Source: Temnopleurus reevesii | Lineage: Eukaryota; Echinodermata; Echinoidea; Temnopleuroida; Temnopleuridae | Assembly (NCBI GenBank): GCA_036244855.1 | Contig: BQKZ01000562.1 | Location: forward strand, 82,505 to 146,504 | Direction of reading: 5' to 3' | Length of the DNA stretch: 64,000 bases | The notes under the pieces: generated by a model | Told to the model about the DNA's origin: nothing | What the model saw: only the letters and a program-made list of their open reading frames with translations | Database searches by the model: none | Translations under genes and position numbers: made by a program | In this document: positions 20,832 through 30,662 of the stretch, piece by piece | Layout: the number at the start of each line of letters is the position of its first letter | How positions within the stretch are numbered: the first letter of the stretch is position 1

Positions 20832-22661
20832 TAATACTGGGAGAAACGGATGCAGCTCATTGAATCTTAAGAATCTCCTCCATTCTATTGAAATCGAATG
20901 AAGTGTTTGTTCTCTCGAAAAAAAGTTTAGAAAAGTTTTCTTGGAACACAATGGAGATGAGTACGAATGGTATTTTAATGGGGGAATGATATTGATACTA
21001 GATACCAAAAGTGAATAACGTGCACCTTATCGTCTTAAAGAAAAACTTTTATATGAATCTCTCGAGTCTAATAGTTTTCCATTCGTTTGTTTGTACATTC
21101 TGATTAAAAAAAAAAGATAAATTTTACTGTTATTATGTTGTATGTTCGACGAAGTTAGATATATTGAATCAAATATGTCTGCACTTATCAGGCAAGCAAT
21201 GAAATAACGTGAAATTATTGTGATTTTTGCAATGACTTTAATGTACTTTGAAATTCAAGACTCGTAACCAAAATTATCATAATATGCATTTATTTTGTTT
21301 CACTTGAGGAGGAATGTTTCCGTGTATTCAGGTCAGTTTTCATTGTCATATTCTTCCCTCTTAGTGAATTAAAAGGAAACAAATCTTTGGAATTATTGTG
21401 TTCTCATTAGATGAAGAAATATCAGATAAACAAACAGAAAATTTGAGCAAAATAGGGCAACCCGTTCGAAAAGTTATGAATTTCCCAATTCTCAAAGATT
21501 TGATGACCTCTGCCGCTGATGGTGATCTTTTTACCTCCTTACATCTCATTCTTATTTCTATGTTTTCATACAAAGCATGTTGCTCTCGATTTATACACAC
21601 TGTAGTGTTTTGTTTGTTTAGTTCAATTGGTGTTACCCTACATAGATACATGAATGATTTTAGGAATATAATGAATAACACCTTTGGTGTTAACTTAATA
21701 CGTGTGCAATCTATATATCTAATGAGATAACACCATTTGAATACAACGTATCGGTTTATCTATATACACGTTCTCTATTCCCATACTTTTCTCTTTTCTC
21801 TCTTCTCCACCTGTTCATAATCAAACACAAACATTTTAAGCATACATATATTAGTACACACGCACACGCACATGCACACGCACACACGCACACATACAAA
21901 CACACAAACACGTGCAAATACTCCCCAAAGCACACACTGGTGTACACACACACACGCACACAAACACACACGCACATACATACACATAAATTCCTTTCTT
22001 ATTCTTCCCTATTCTCTCAGCCCTCTTTCATGAAAATGATGCGCTTGAACAAAAATCTTAGCAACTCCACTTTTGACCAATCAAGAGCGCTATTCCAGAA
22101 TTGCGTTCCGAGTTTCGTCTTCAACTGCCCCTAATTATTCCCCCGTTTTGATAGCCTCATGAATAATGTGTACAAATGAAATATGATGAAATAGCAATGC
22201 CATTGTAAAGCAACCAGATGTCATTAAATCGCTTAAATCTAAAAGAGTATGGCTCATTTTGGAAAATCTTGTTTATCATAGTCAATTTAACATGAGAATA
22301 GATTTACAGTTTTTCTCATTCATACTGTTTATTCATTTAATTTGCTTACAGCTAAAGCTCTTTTTTCTGAAAACCATTTCATTCATAATCGTGACGAGCA
22401 AGAGTTTATTTAATGTCAATTTTTTGGGAAAGATGAATCTATAATTTTCATCAAACGAAAACCATATTTTTAAATTTAGTTTAGTTAAAAACTTTGTTAT
22501 GTAGCGAGGATATGTTACATTTTTTTTCGTAGGATTAAGGTTGCCGTTTTATTTTCTTAAATTTACTAACATTTTTTCTGTCCATCAAAACAAATCAACA
22601 ACCCCCAAACCTTTAGTTATGGATGTCTGATCGTATTTTAATGATGCCGAAGTTGTTCTTA
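20832..22661. other. intergenic, only a CA-rich tract
   Basis: Contains a CACACG-rich tract at about 21855-21985 and otherwise AT-rich sequence. Overlapping ORFs on both strands near 21361-21730 show no domain or repeat support and were not called. Confidence 0.6.
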
Positions 22662-22884
22662 CGTGTTTATTTGTTTTAGGTGATTTCTCGTATGTCGTGG
22701 TTGGCCTTAGCAGCTGCAGTTCTAGCCTCACCCAAACCCTTGATCTTGAAAATTGGCGGCAAGAATTTGTTTGTTATTGCGTGTTTGTTTGCTTTTTAGG
22801 TGATTGCCCGAGTATTGTCATTGGCCTTAGCAGCTGCGGTTCTGGCCTCAGTCAAACCCTTGATCTTGAAAATTGGCGGCAAGA
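22662..22884 (+). repeat. 120-bp tandem duplication with exon-like halves
   Basis: Two copies offset by 120 bp. Each starts with a pyrimidine-rich stretch ending TTTTAG/G and continues into GTGATT with GGCCTTAGCAGCTGC, AAACCCTTGATCTTGAAAAT and TGGCGGCAAGA. Read from GTG, the copies encode similar peptides (LALAAAVLAS, then KPLILKIGGK) of about 40 residues ending in stops at about 22797 and 22914. The acceptor-like AG before each copy makes them look like tandem exons, but no donor or partner gene is visible. A non-coding tandem repeat is equally possible. Confidence 0.55.
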
Positions 22885-24122
22885 GCCCGGCATGGAACCC
22901 ACTTTACTGGTCATAACCTCCAGATGTCGATCGGGCGAAAGAGGAAGAGAAAAATTAAAATGGTTTCCATAAAAACAACCTCAACCCACGAAAACTCATA
23001 AGAGACCATTTATCAAATTTGATTGGCTGTTATCCATGAAGGTTTAGAACACATGCAGGATTCCAACCCAGTCGAGAAGAGAAAAAAAGTGGAAGAAAAA
23101 AAAAACTGTTTTGGGTATTTTTGTTTCGTCTTAAGGAGGTGTGCCGCTCAGCGGATGCCGCCGAAACTTGTAGCGAAACGGATCAATCTCTTTGCTAAAT
23201 AAGATGCAATAACTTGGAGCACTCAGCCCAGCCGGCGAGACGCTATCCTCTAAATCTAGTTCCGTCTTCTATCATCTCTTGTTGTTCTCATTCCTATTTT
23301 CAATCTTTCTCAGTCCCATTTTCAATCTTTTTCAGTCATGTTTTCAAATTTTTCCTGTTTCAAAATCCTATTTTTTCCTTTTTTTAAATATGTTTTTGCC
23401 TTCCATCATCGATTGGTGCCAAACTGCCAGCGATCTGAAAGTTGCCTTTCATTTCGTTAGCAGGGGTGATTCATTTCCAGAACCATGTTCGTGATTGAAT
23501 CATTTTAACCTACAGCTAAGAGGGGAAGCAGGCGCCAAGCGAGATGGGTATAAGAGCCAAACTTTAAGAGGTCATGGATATGTTTGAGTTGTTTCATTTT
23601 TTTTTTCGTGTTTTACGAGTTTGATTTTACTTTTCATTTAAAATAACGTTTGATCATGGTCCATCAAAATGGAAAAAAGAAGATCATGACATCATGACGT
23701 GTATGAATCAAATGTATTTTTTTCGTTCGTATTTCGATTTTGTGTATATATTGCATACCCGAACTATTGGATTAATGGGTTGGGTTTGAAAAAGTTGCAA
23801 GGTTTAACTTACAAAGAGTTGCCATTATTTGAATTCATTCATCCATTTCCATTTTAAATCATGTGATCATGGAAGATTATTCAGGCTTTGCCATCTCCAC
23901 ATCATTTGTAATAAACAATCAATATGAACACTTCAATGAATCTATCATATTTTTGTACCTTTGACCGTACCTTCCCACATTTTACTTCACTTTATGAACT
24001 AATTAGCCCATAATATCAATTGGATCATTACACGTAGGAAATAAATCAGAAATGACTAATGAAAAATTCATTGCATGAAATTTCGACAAGTAGAGGTCGG
24101 AGTTTTAACGACTCTTTGAAAA
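22885..24122. other. intergenic, nothing recognised
   Basis: Downstream side of gremlin. No exon or element was recognised; the distal gremlin 3'UTR could reach into this stretch. Confidence 0.4.
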
Positions 24123-24309
24123 GTTGGGCAAAGCTTTACTTAACACTGGGCAACATACTGTCGACACATTATTCTACACAACTTTGGACTAAAAATATAT
24201 CCAATTTATGGTAAAACTGCTCGGTTTCAATATGAATCGAACATTTTATAATCAAATAATTGTGTTGACAAAGTATGTTGCCCAGAATCGGGTAAACTTT
24301 TTGCCCAAC
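24123..24309. repeat. fold-back repeat downstream of gremlin
   Basis: GTTGGGCAAAGCTTTAC and CTGGGCAACATACTGTCGAC on the left are inverted relative to GTTGACAAAGTATGTTGCCCAG and GTAAACTTTTTGCCCAAC on the right. The arms are about 40-47 nt around a 100-bp centre. If the gremlin 3'UTR extends this far it would form a long stem in the message. Confidence 0.65.
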
Positions 24310-24611
24310 GTTCTAAGAATGTAACATTTTATGGAATTGCTAATTTCCTTAAGCCTATTGTACTTTTTCCCTTTGTGTAATCATTCTCCAAAATTCCACG
24401 TCAAAATGACCTGCAAATGAGTTAGGACCACACTCCGTTCCGGGTAAAACAAAATAACCAACAATAAAATCAAATGTGACAATTTCTTGGTCACATCTGA
24501 TATTTTCCCTGTCAAATCGGACCATATCACAAATTATTTTTTTTACATTGAAGGAGTTTGACCCAACTGATTATTTCCGGGTCATCCTGACATAGAATTT
24601 TTTATAGTGCA

Positions 24612-24617
24612 CGTGTG
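24612..24617 (-). terminator. candidate gremlin poly(A) signal
   Basis: ATTAAA on the minus strand, about 600 nt after the gremlin stop codon. It is one of several possible signals and is given only as the first plausible one. Confidence 0.2.
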
Positions 24618-24860
24618 TTATTTAATCTTTCCAAACGATACAAAAACAAATGAAGCAACACAATGTGTTTTATATAGTTCATACATATCTCCGTGTATTT
24701 ACACTATATTTGGCTCATGAAAATATGAGAATAGTAAATGATAATCTTCATTGAATACGGAATAGGTTATATCATTATACATTATGTACAATGTGAATAG
24801 CATCTTCTGTTATACAAATATCCATAATTAAATGAGTCTTTTATATCCATTGCATAAATA

Positions 24861-25060
24861 TGGCGTCTCCGTGTCTCCGAGCTAGCTCCTGTCATATCGT
24901 ATAGCTCGCTACACGGAGCTACGTGTACACCAGTGCCACGTAATATCGTCATCTCGTGCGGTCACGTGATGATTCGTTGATCGACCAATCACAGCCCGCG
25001 TTGGGTGTCCGTAGACGGTTTACACTAAATAGAGCGAGTTGCATGGCAGTGTTTGTTGAA
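24861..25060. promoter_or_regulatory. GC-rich block just 3' of gremlin with E-box and CCAAT
   Basis: Local GC content is clearly above the surroundings. It contains GTCACGTGAT (24961-24970, a CACGTG E-box), GACCAATCAC (CCAAT at 24985-24989) and CACTAAATAGAGCG at about 25023-25036. On the minus strand it would be early gremlin 3'UTR; on the plus strand it resembles a promoter pointing into gremlin antisense. Either reading is inference. Confidence 0.35.
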
Positions 25061-25219
25061 ATACGCTGAGATAGTAATGATAATAATAAATGTCATAGAT
25101 AGATTCATCAATGATGTCCTTTTTCATCACAAGATTCGTCCACAAGATATAAATAATTGTTTTGCATCTTTTAATCGTCCATGCAGTGTTCGTTTTTCGT
25201 CCGTTTACGGGATGCTAAT

Positions 25220-25807
25220 CTACGGTACCTCGACCGCCATGCATCTGCACCGCTTCACTCTCTGGACTCGCTTCCTCTTGATTGGCGGGTTCTGGCCCGG
25301 ACATCGCAAAGTTACTGTAATGTGATTCACCCGAAACGGTTTACAAAAGGAGCACGATTTGAAAGCTTCGTTATACGACGCCGCTTGTTTGGGAATAAAG
25401 AACGAGTTACACTGTCCGTAACAGAATCTATTCGCTATGGTCCGAGGAATACAGCCCGGTTCCTCGATCCGCTGTTTCAAGGGCTGCGTTTTACACCAGT
25501 CCCCTCGGAGGTATTGCTTTTCGGTAATCTGCATGGCCTCTTCGCTCGAAGGCTTCAGAACCTTGTGTGGAGCGATTCGGATGTCGCTCCCTGGAGGGAA
25601 CATTAAAGGGTCCAGTTCCTCGTTTTGTTCTGATTTTAATGATGTGTATTCCTCGAGGAGAAGGAGTGGGTTGGTGGGTGGGAGGTAGGGTTGGTTGTCT
25701 TCGACGTTTCTCTCTGAGGCCGACCGGTCACGATCTCCGGGGACTAACGCCGACCCAGCAACGATTGGTATTAACCAACTCAGGCACAGTAAGCACGGTA
25801 TCAACAT
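25220..25807 (-). CDS. GREM1: gremlin, DAN-family secreted BMP antagonist
   Basis: Gremlin is a secreted cystine-knot protein that binds BMP2/4/7 and blocks receptor access. The 195-aa product has a hydrophobic signal peptide (about residues 1-19), a variable linker, and a C-terminal DAN domain (about 88-195) with DWCKTQPLKQ, NRFCYGQCNSFFIPK and KSCSFCKP. Nine domain cysteines (105, 119, 129, 133, 152, 155, 169, 187, 189) have the same spacing as human GREM1, including the unpaired one (152). A basic stretch, KRKRVQRVKR (177-186), fits heparan sulfate binding. No N-glycosylation sequon is seen. The start is the ATG at 25807: a splice acceptor ends at 25815, so the eight further upstream in-frame codons are intronic. 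The context GTCCGCCATG is good. As in vertebrates, the whole CDS lies in one exon. It is probably the single precursor of GREM1 and GREM2. Confidence 0.96.
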   Translation of the reverse strand: MLIPCLLCLSWLIPIVAGSALVPGDRDRSASERNVEDNQPYLPPTNPLLLLEEYTSLKSEQNEELDPLMFPPGSDIRIAPHKVLKPSSEEAMQITEKQYLRGDWCKTQPLKQRIEEPGCIPRTIANRFCYGQCNSFFIPKQAASYNEAFKSCSFCKPFRVNHITVTLRCPGQNPPIKRKRVQRVKRCRCMAVEVP

Positions 25808-25814
25808 GGCGGAC

Positions 25815-25843
25815 CTGCAAAACACATACAAGAAAAGAAGACG
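25815..25843 (-). other. 3' splice site of gremlin coding exon
   Basis: On the minus strand a T-rich tract followed by TGTATGTGTTTTGCAG ends at 25815. Exon sequence GTCCGCC then leads into the start codon at 25807. It implies at least one upstream non-coding exon, which I could not place with confidence. Confidence 0.8.
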
Positions 25844-26401
25844 ATAAATTTGGTTTCATTTATCTCCTGAAGATCATTTTGATAGGGCCTAACATTTGAA
25901 ATAATTCAATTTGTCTTTTCTCTGTGTCTTCTTTCTCACTTTTTAGTTCAAGCTGATCCGGTTAGATTTTGGCATTGATTTGTCCATGACGAGACATTAA
26001 AAATATATTTAAAAGGAAAAAATGTATTCAAATTAGTAAAAATGAACTACATATTGGAGACATGAGTTTTTTTTTTTTAATTGTGTAGACCTCGCTCACG
26101 ACATCTTTTTAACGTATGAAATGCCATCCAGGATCTTAGTACAAATTAAAATAGCAAAATATAAAATCAATTTTAGAAAAAAAGCGACAACTCATTGCAA
26201 TTTCATTATTTTTCATGTGGTTATTGTTAAATAAAGTGAATGTTCATTTTCTACTCTTACTAACCCTGGATAATATCGATAATATCTTCTCAAATAAAAC
26301 AACATCGAATGAAGTTTGTTTGTTGGATAATAAGAAGGGCTAAATAGACAGTTGTCCGAATCCCTAATCACGGAGATGAGAGAATATTGATTTTAAACTT
26401 C

Positions 26402-26441
26402 AGGTCACAAGGTCAAGTCAAAACTTGAGGTCACAAGGTCA
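26402..26441. promoter_or_regulatory. tandem pair of DR2 nuclear-receptor-type sites
   Basis: AGGTCACAAGGTCA occurs twice (26402-26415 and 26428-26441), within a 26-bp tandem duplication. Each is a direct repeat of AGGTCA with a 2-bp spacer, the DR2 arrangement bound by RAR/RXR and COUP-TF type receptors in other animals. A TGACCT half-site in the opposite orientation follows at about 26459. They lie about 590 bp upstream of the gremlin coding exon, within its presumed intron 1. Confidence 0.5.
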
Positions 26442-27075
26442 AGTCCAGAATGGGAGTTGACCTGCAGTACCCGTGAGAGTTCAAATGGTTCTGCGCTTAG
26501 TAGTTTCGACCCGTGTCGCACCAATTCCTGCAGACGATTTAAAAAAAAATTGTCTCTCACTCAACTCTCACTCTCTTTTCCACCATGCCATATCCGTTCA
26601 CACGAAAATGTAGAGATGCCTTCCGTTCCATAATTTGCAATAGATTAAAATTAAAATATGATTGACCAAACAATTCAACCAAATATTTTCTCATGAGAGA
26701 AAGCATTAATTATATCAATGAAAATATGCATTCTCTTCTGAAAGTTATTTTGCCTGCATATTCTGGAACAGATGGCATCTCCACAAATGTGAAATATTCG
26801 AGAACATAGAATTTGGGGGGTCATGAGAATAACGAATTGTCATTGTCATAATGGTAAATATGCCAATCTTCCTAAATGTGCATGGGGATATAAATTGAAA
26901 AGTGAATCACAAAGCAGCTGGACCATAAATATTTTTTCATGAGAGAACGTGCGTGATTAATCCCTTTTATGCTCACTGTCATGGGGAAACTTTTGGTTCA
27001 GCTGTTTGAGAGTTCATATCATTTTTAATTGCAAGTCCTCACGCACATTCCGGATCGGCCAGGCTGTCATCGCCA

Positions 27076-27730
27076 NNNNNNNNNNNNNNNNNNNNNNNNN
27101 NNNNNNNNNNNNNNNNNNNNNNNNNNNNNNNNNNNNNNNNNNNNNNNNNNNNNNNNNNNNNNNNNNNNNNNNNNNNNNNNNNNNNNNNNNNNNNNNNNNN
27201 NNNNNNNNNNNNNNNNNNNNNNNNNNNNNNNNNNNNNNNNNNNNNNNNNNNNNNNNNNNNNNNNNNNNNNNNNNNNNNNNNNNNNNNNNNNNNNNNNNNN
27301 NNNNNNNNNNNNNNNNNNNNNNNNNNNNNNNNNNNNNNNNNNNNNNNNNNNNNNNNNNNNNNNNNNNNNNNNNNNNNNNNNNNNNNNNNNNNNNNNNNNN
27401 NNNNNNNNNNNNNNNNNNNNNNNNNNNNNNNNNNNNNNNNNNNNNNNNNNNNNNNNNNNNNNNNNNNNNNNNNNNNNNNNNNNNNNNNNNNNNNNNNNNN
27501 NNNNNNNNNNNNNNNNNNNNNNNNNNNNNNNNNNNNNNNNNNNNNNNNNNNNNNNNNNNNNNNNNNNNNNNNNNNNNNNNNNNNNNNNNNNNNNNNNNNN
27601 NNNNNNNNNNNNNNNNNNNNNNNNNNNNNNNNNNNNNNNNNNNNNNNNNNNNNNNNNNNNNNNNNNNNNNNNNNNNNNNNNNNNNNNNNNNNNNNNNNNN
27701 NNNNNNNNNNNNNNNNNNNNNNNNNNNNNN
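27076..27730. other. assembly gap (655 N)
   Basis: A run of N. About 90 bp to its right lies a T36-G13 homopolymer (27819-27867). ORFs that span the gap are meaningless. Confidence 1.
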
Positions 27731-27817
27731 TTATTGTAAAAGTATTGGATATTTTGAAACGCTATGATATAGCCGATTTTATTTGCTTCTTCTTTTGGGG
27801 TCAATTCTTTCCCATCG

Positions 27818-27855
<38 letters not shown>

Positions 27856-28681
27856 GGGGGGGGGGGGAGCTGTTTTATTCAAAATTCAAAACTTTCATAA
27901 AAACCTTATAACTTTGAGGTGATTTAAAGTTATCTTACCTATTTTGGAAAAATGTGGAAAATTGACATATGTTATAATCAGTAATTGTTCTGAGCTGGAT
28001 TAATAGATAAAAGAATCGATCAATTAACTTTCAACATAAATATATATCTGTAAATTATAAACGGGAAATAAGTACACATTCAGTCTATACGTGGATGAGA
28101 TGGGATTCCCTTTTAAGTTATAATTTGTCATTTTCGGGGGTATATGTTGCAATCGTTTTTATATCTAAACAATACCTATATTTATACAATACATATTTAG
28201 AAATAAACATTTCAATTTACATCGACAAATACACCAATTTACCTAGATATGTAGGCGTAATTGATATTTTTAAAAAGTTGGATTTTCTCAGAATGGGTAT
28301 TATGGGAAATATATAGATTGTGTACTATGAGAAATCACCGAATTGGCGACCTCAGAACGCGCCATAATGGTTCCACGAGAGGCGAGAATATATTTACTCT
28401 AGCGAAAAACTAACACGAATAACTCAAAAGACCTGTTATCTAAATAAATACACAAGGTGATTCTACATTATTATAAAATTAAAAAGAGAATGAATGACAT
28501 ATACTCTCTTGCAGATCGTGTCATTTGTACATCAATCTTACCTCAATCTATAAATTGATGCCGGTAATTTAGACGACTAAACCAGTTGACCACTATAATT
28601 ATACAAGTTCTCCCAGAACAAAGGCTAAAACTGCTACCGAGATGAAGATACAATAGGCTGCATGGTTTATTATTAGATGCC

Positions 28682-28840
28682 AATTTTATGCGTTCTTGAT
28701 AACAAAATGTTGTTCTTGGCAACCCGGAAGCTTGTCCGAGGCTTGCCCGACATAACAACAAATAATATATACAAACTGGATTTCAAGTACCACATAAGAA
28801 CGTTTGTTGGCGATAAACGTTCAACAATTTGAATATATCA
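28682..28840 (+). repeat. dispersed repeat R1, copy 2
   Basis: Contains AAGCTTGTCCGAGGCTTGCC, CGACATAACAACAA and ACAAACTGGATTTCAAGTA, then TTTGTTGGCGATAAACG and TTTGAATATATC, in the same order as the copy at 54890 and the inverted copy at 15062. Confidence 0.65.
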
Positions 28841-30564
28841 TAAACCTATTTAGTCTACAATCTTTCGAGAAATAACTTTAAGAAGTTCAGCCGCAGTAAA
28901 ATAATAAAAGTTTTGGAATGCAATATTAAGTACTCATTGATTTCTTTTCAAATGATTTAAACATGGACCTGCTAACTTTTCATATGCCAATGATTTTTCC
29001 CTTTCTTTGTAGTCTTCATTGTGGAATATCTGAAATTTTAAAGGGGAAAGTGGTGAGAAAATTGGGGGTAGCAATAGCTATGAAGGCAGGGAAAGAATGA
29101 CAGGTGAAGAAAAAAAAGGATTTGGGGTCGATGTGATACGATAGAAAGAATGGATAGATAACCGAGCAGCTTTCCTTCAATAGTTGTGAGTTTGGACAAT
29201 AAGTCGGGCACAATATGAACTATTCGCTTAACTGACCCCCTAGAATGGGATTCTGCGATTTTGTTTTGGTTTATTCACTCGATTACAGAGCCCAATGTGA
29301 TCCAATGGCATGTTGTCGCCATCATGCCACGAGAGAATTCCTGTCACCAAAAAAGAAAATCGTATTTTTTTTCTGACATTCCATTTACTGACGGTTTATC
29401 CTCGCACGGTTTCCTCATAATTCGACCGGACAATGAGCCGAAAAGTCCAACAAAAGCAGCCATGGATTACCTTATGAATGGAATATGCAGGCATAAACAA
29501 AAACAAGATTCATCCCAAGCTATGTAACTTATCACGATTTCAAAGAACACTGGAACACGTCTTTTTATATCATGATAGATTCCATCATCTCCTATATATC
29601 TCCCTCATCGCTATTTCCTCTCTAAAAAAATCGAAGATTTAATTTGTTCAACGAAAATAGATATCCTGCATTAGGAACGAAAACAAGCCCTTTATTGGAC
29701 ATCATTACCCCCTTAATTAACAATATACACCCAGCGTCATTCCTCCCAAGGGACACACAAACTGAGAATATCATGGCCGCTTAATGACTTGAGTATATAA
29801 TCGGTATTTCTGACAATAGATGAACACTTAATGATTTCCGACAGAACCTTCTCTTTAGCCCCATTCTGTTCCGAAGTATCTAGATAAGTGAACCCTTATC
29901 CCATTGAATGAATGGCGTAATTGGACCCTTAAACGACTTCGTAATGACATGCCCTCCGCCTTATCCTTCCCACTTTATGAGCATGTCTGTCGGACTTCAT
30001 TTATTCAACGTTAACTGGTAAACATATGCATAGTGATGGCGTGGAGTTCCTGGAGGAATACCCCCCCCCCCCCAAAAAAAAAAAAAAAAAAAAAACACAC
30101 AAAGCCACCGATTACGAAACAGGGATGAAAGCCCCCCAAAAAAAAAAGGGGGGTATAAAACATTAAGGTATTGTAAAAATGCCCTTGAATATGCCTATGT
30201 CTATTTCCAATTATCCACTCTGCAGAAAACTGTACATTATACCATCCAAAAACCCATGAAGTCCCTTTACTCTATTAATCAATTTTTGCATCATGATTTA
30301 AATTGTAGCTCGTAACTGATATCTACTATATTTGATTTGATTTGAAATAAAAAAAAATAAGCTGAAATGAATTGAACATAGCACTGGTACGGTGGTGGGG
30401 ACGAGAAAGAGCTGGCTAGAGGAAAGTCACTCAAATTGATTTGTAACGCATCCTTAGTTAAGTGTTTGGAGCAATTATACCCTTAACTTAATAGTTCCGA
30501 ATATTGGAATAAGGGGTACGGTATGATACCCTTAACGTTATGGTACCGAATATTGGGATAGTTT

Positions 30565-30662
30565 CGAACCTTATCGCCGGAGTAATTCGGTGCTATAGAG
30601 GTTTGCGACACTGGTATAGTGATCCAAATGTTTGGGGTTTGAATCCAGCTTGGATGCCTTGG
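30565..30662 (+). mobile_element. possible tRNA-derived SINE head
   Basis: A B-box-like GGTTTGAATCC lies near 30637, preceded by a GGTTTGCGACACTGGTATAG segment and followed by a T-rich stretch. The A box is imperfect and no acceptor stem is visible, so it is not a functional tRNA. Confidence 0.35.

Noticed and set aside
21361..21730. Overlapping ORFs of 106 and 110 aa on both strands
   Set aside because: Mutually antisense, no domain, no splice context.
25181..25606. 141-aa plus-strand ORF overlapping gremlin
   Set aside because: Antisense shadow of the gremlin coding exon; no domain of its own.
25808..25831. Extended gremlin start giving a 203-aa protein
   Set aside because: The extra codons lie across a splice acceptor (CAG at 25815-25817) and are intronic.
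27006..27882. Long ORFs across the first gap
   Set aside because: Made almost entirely of N codons.
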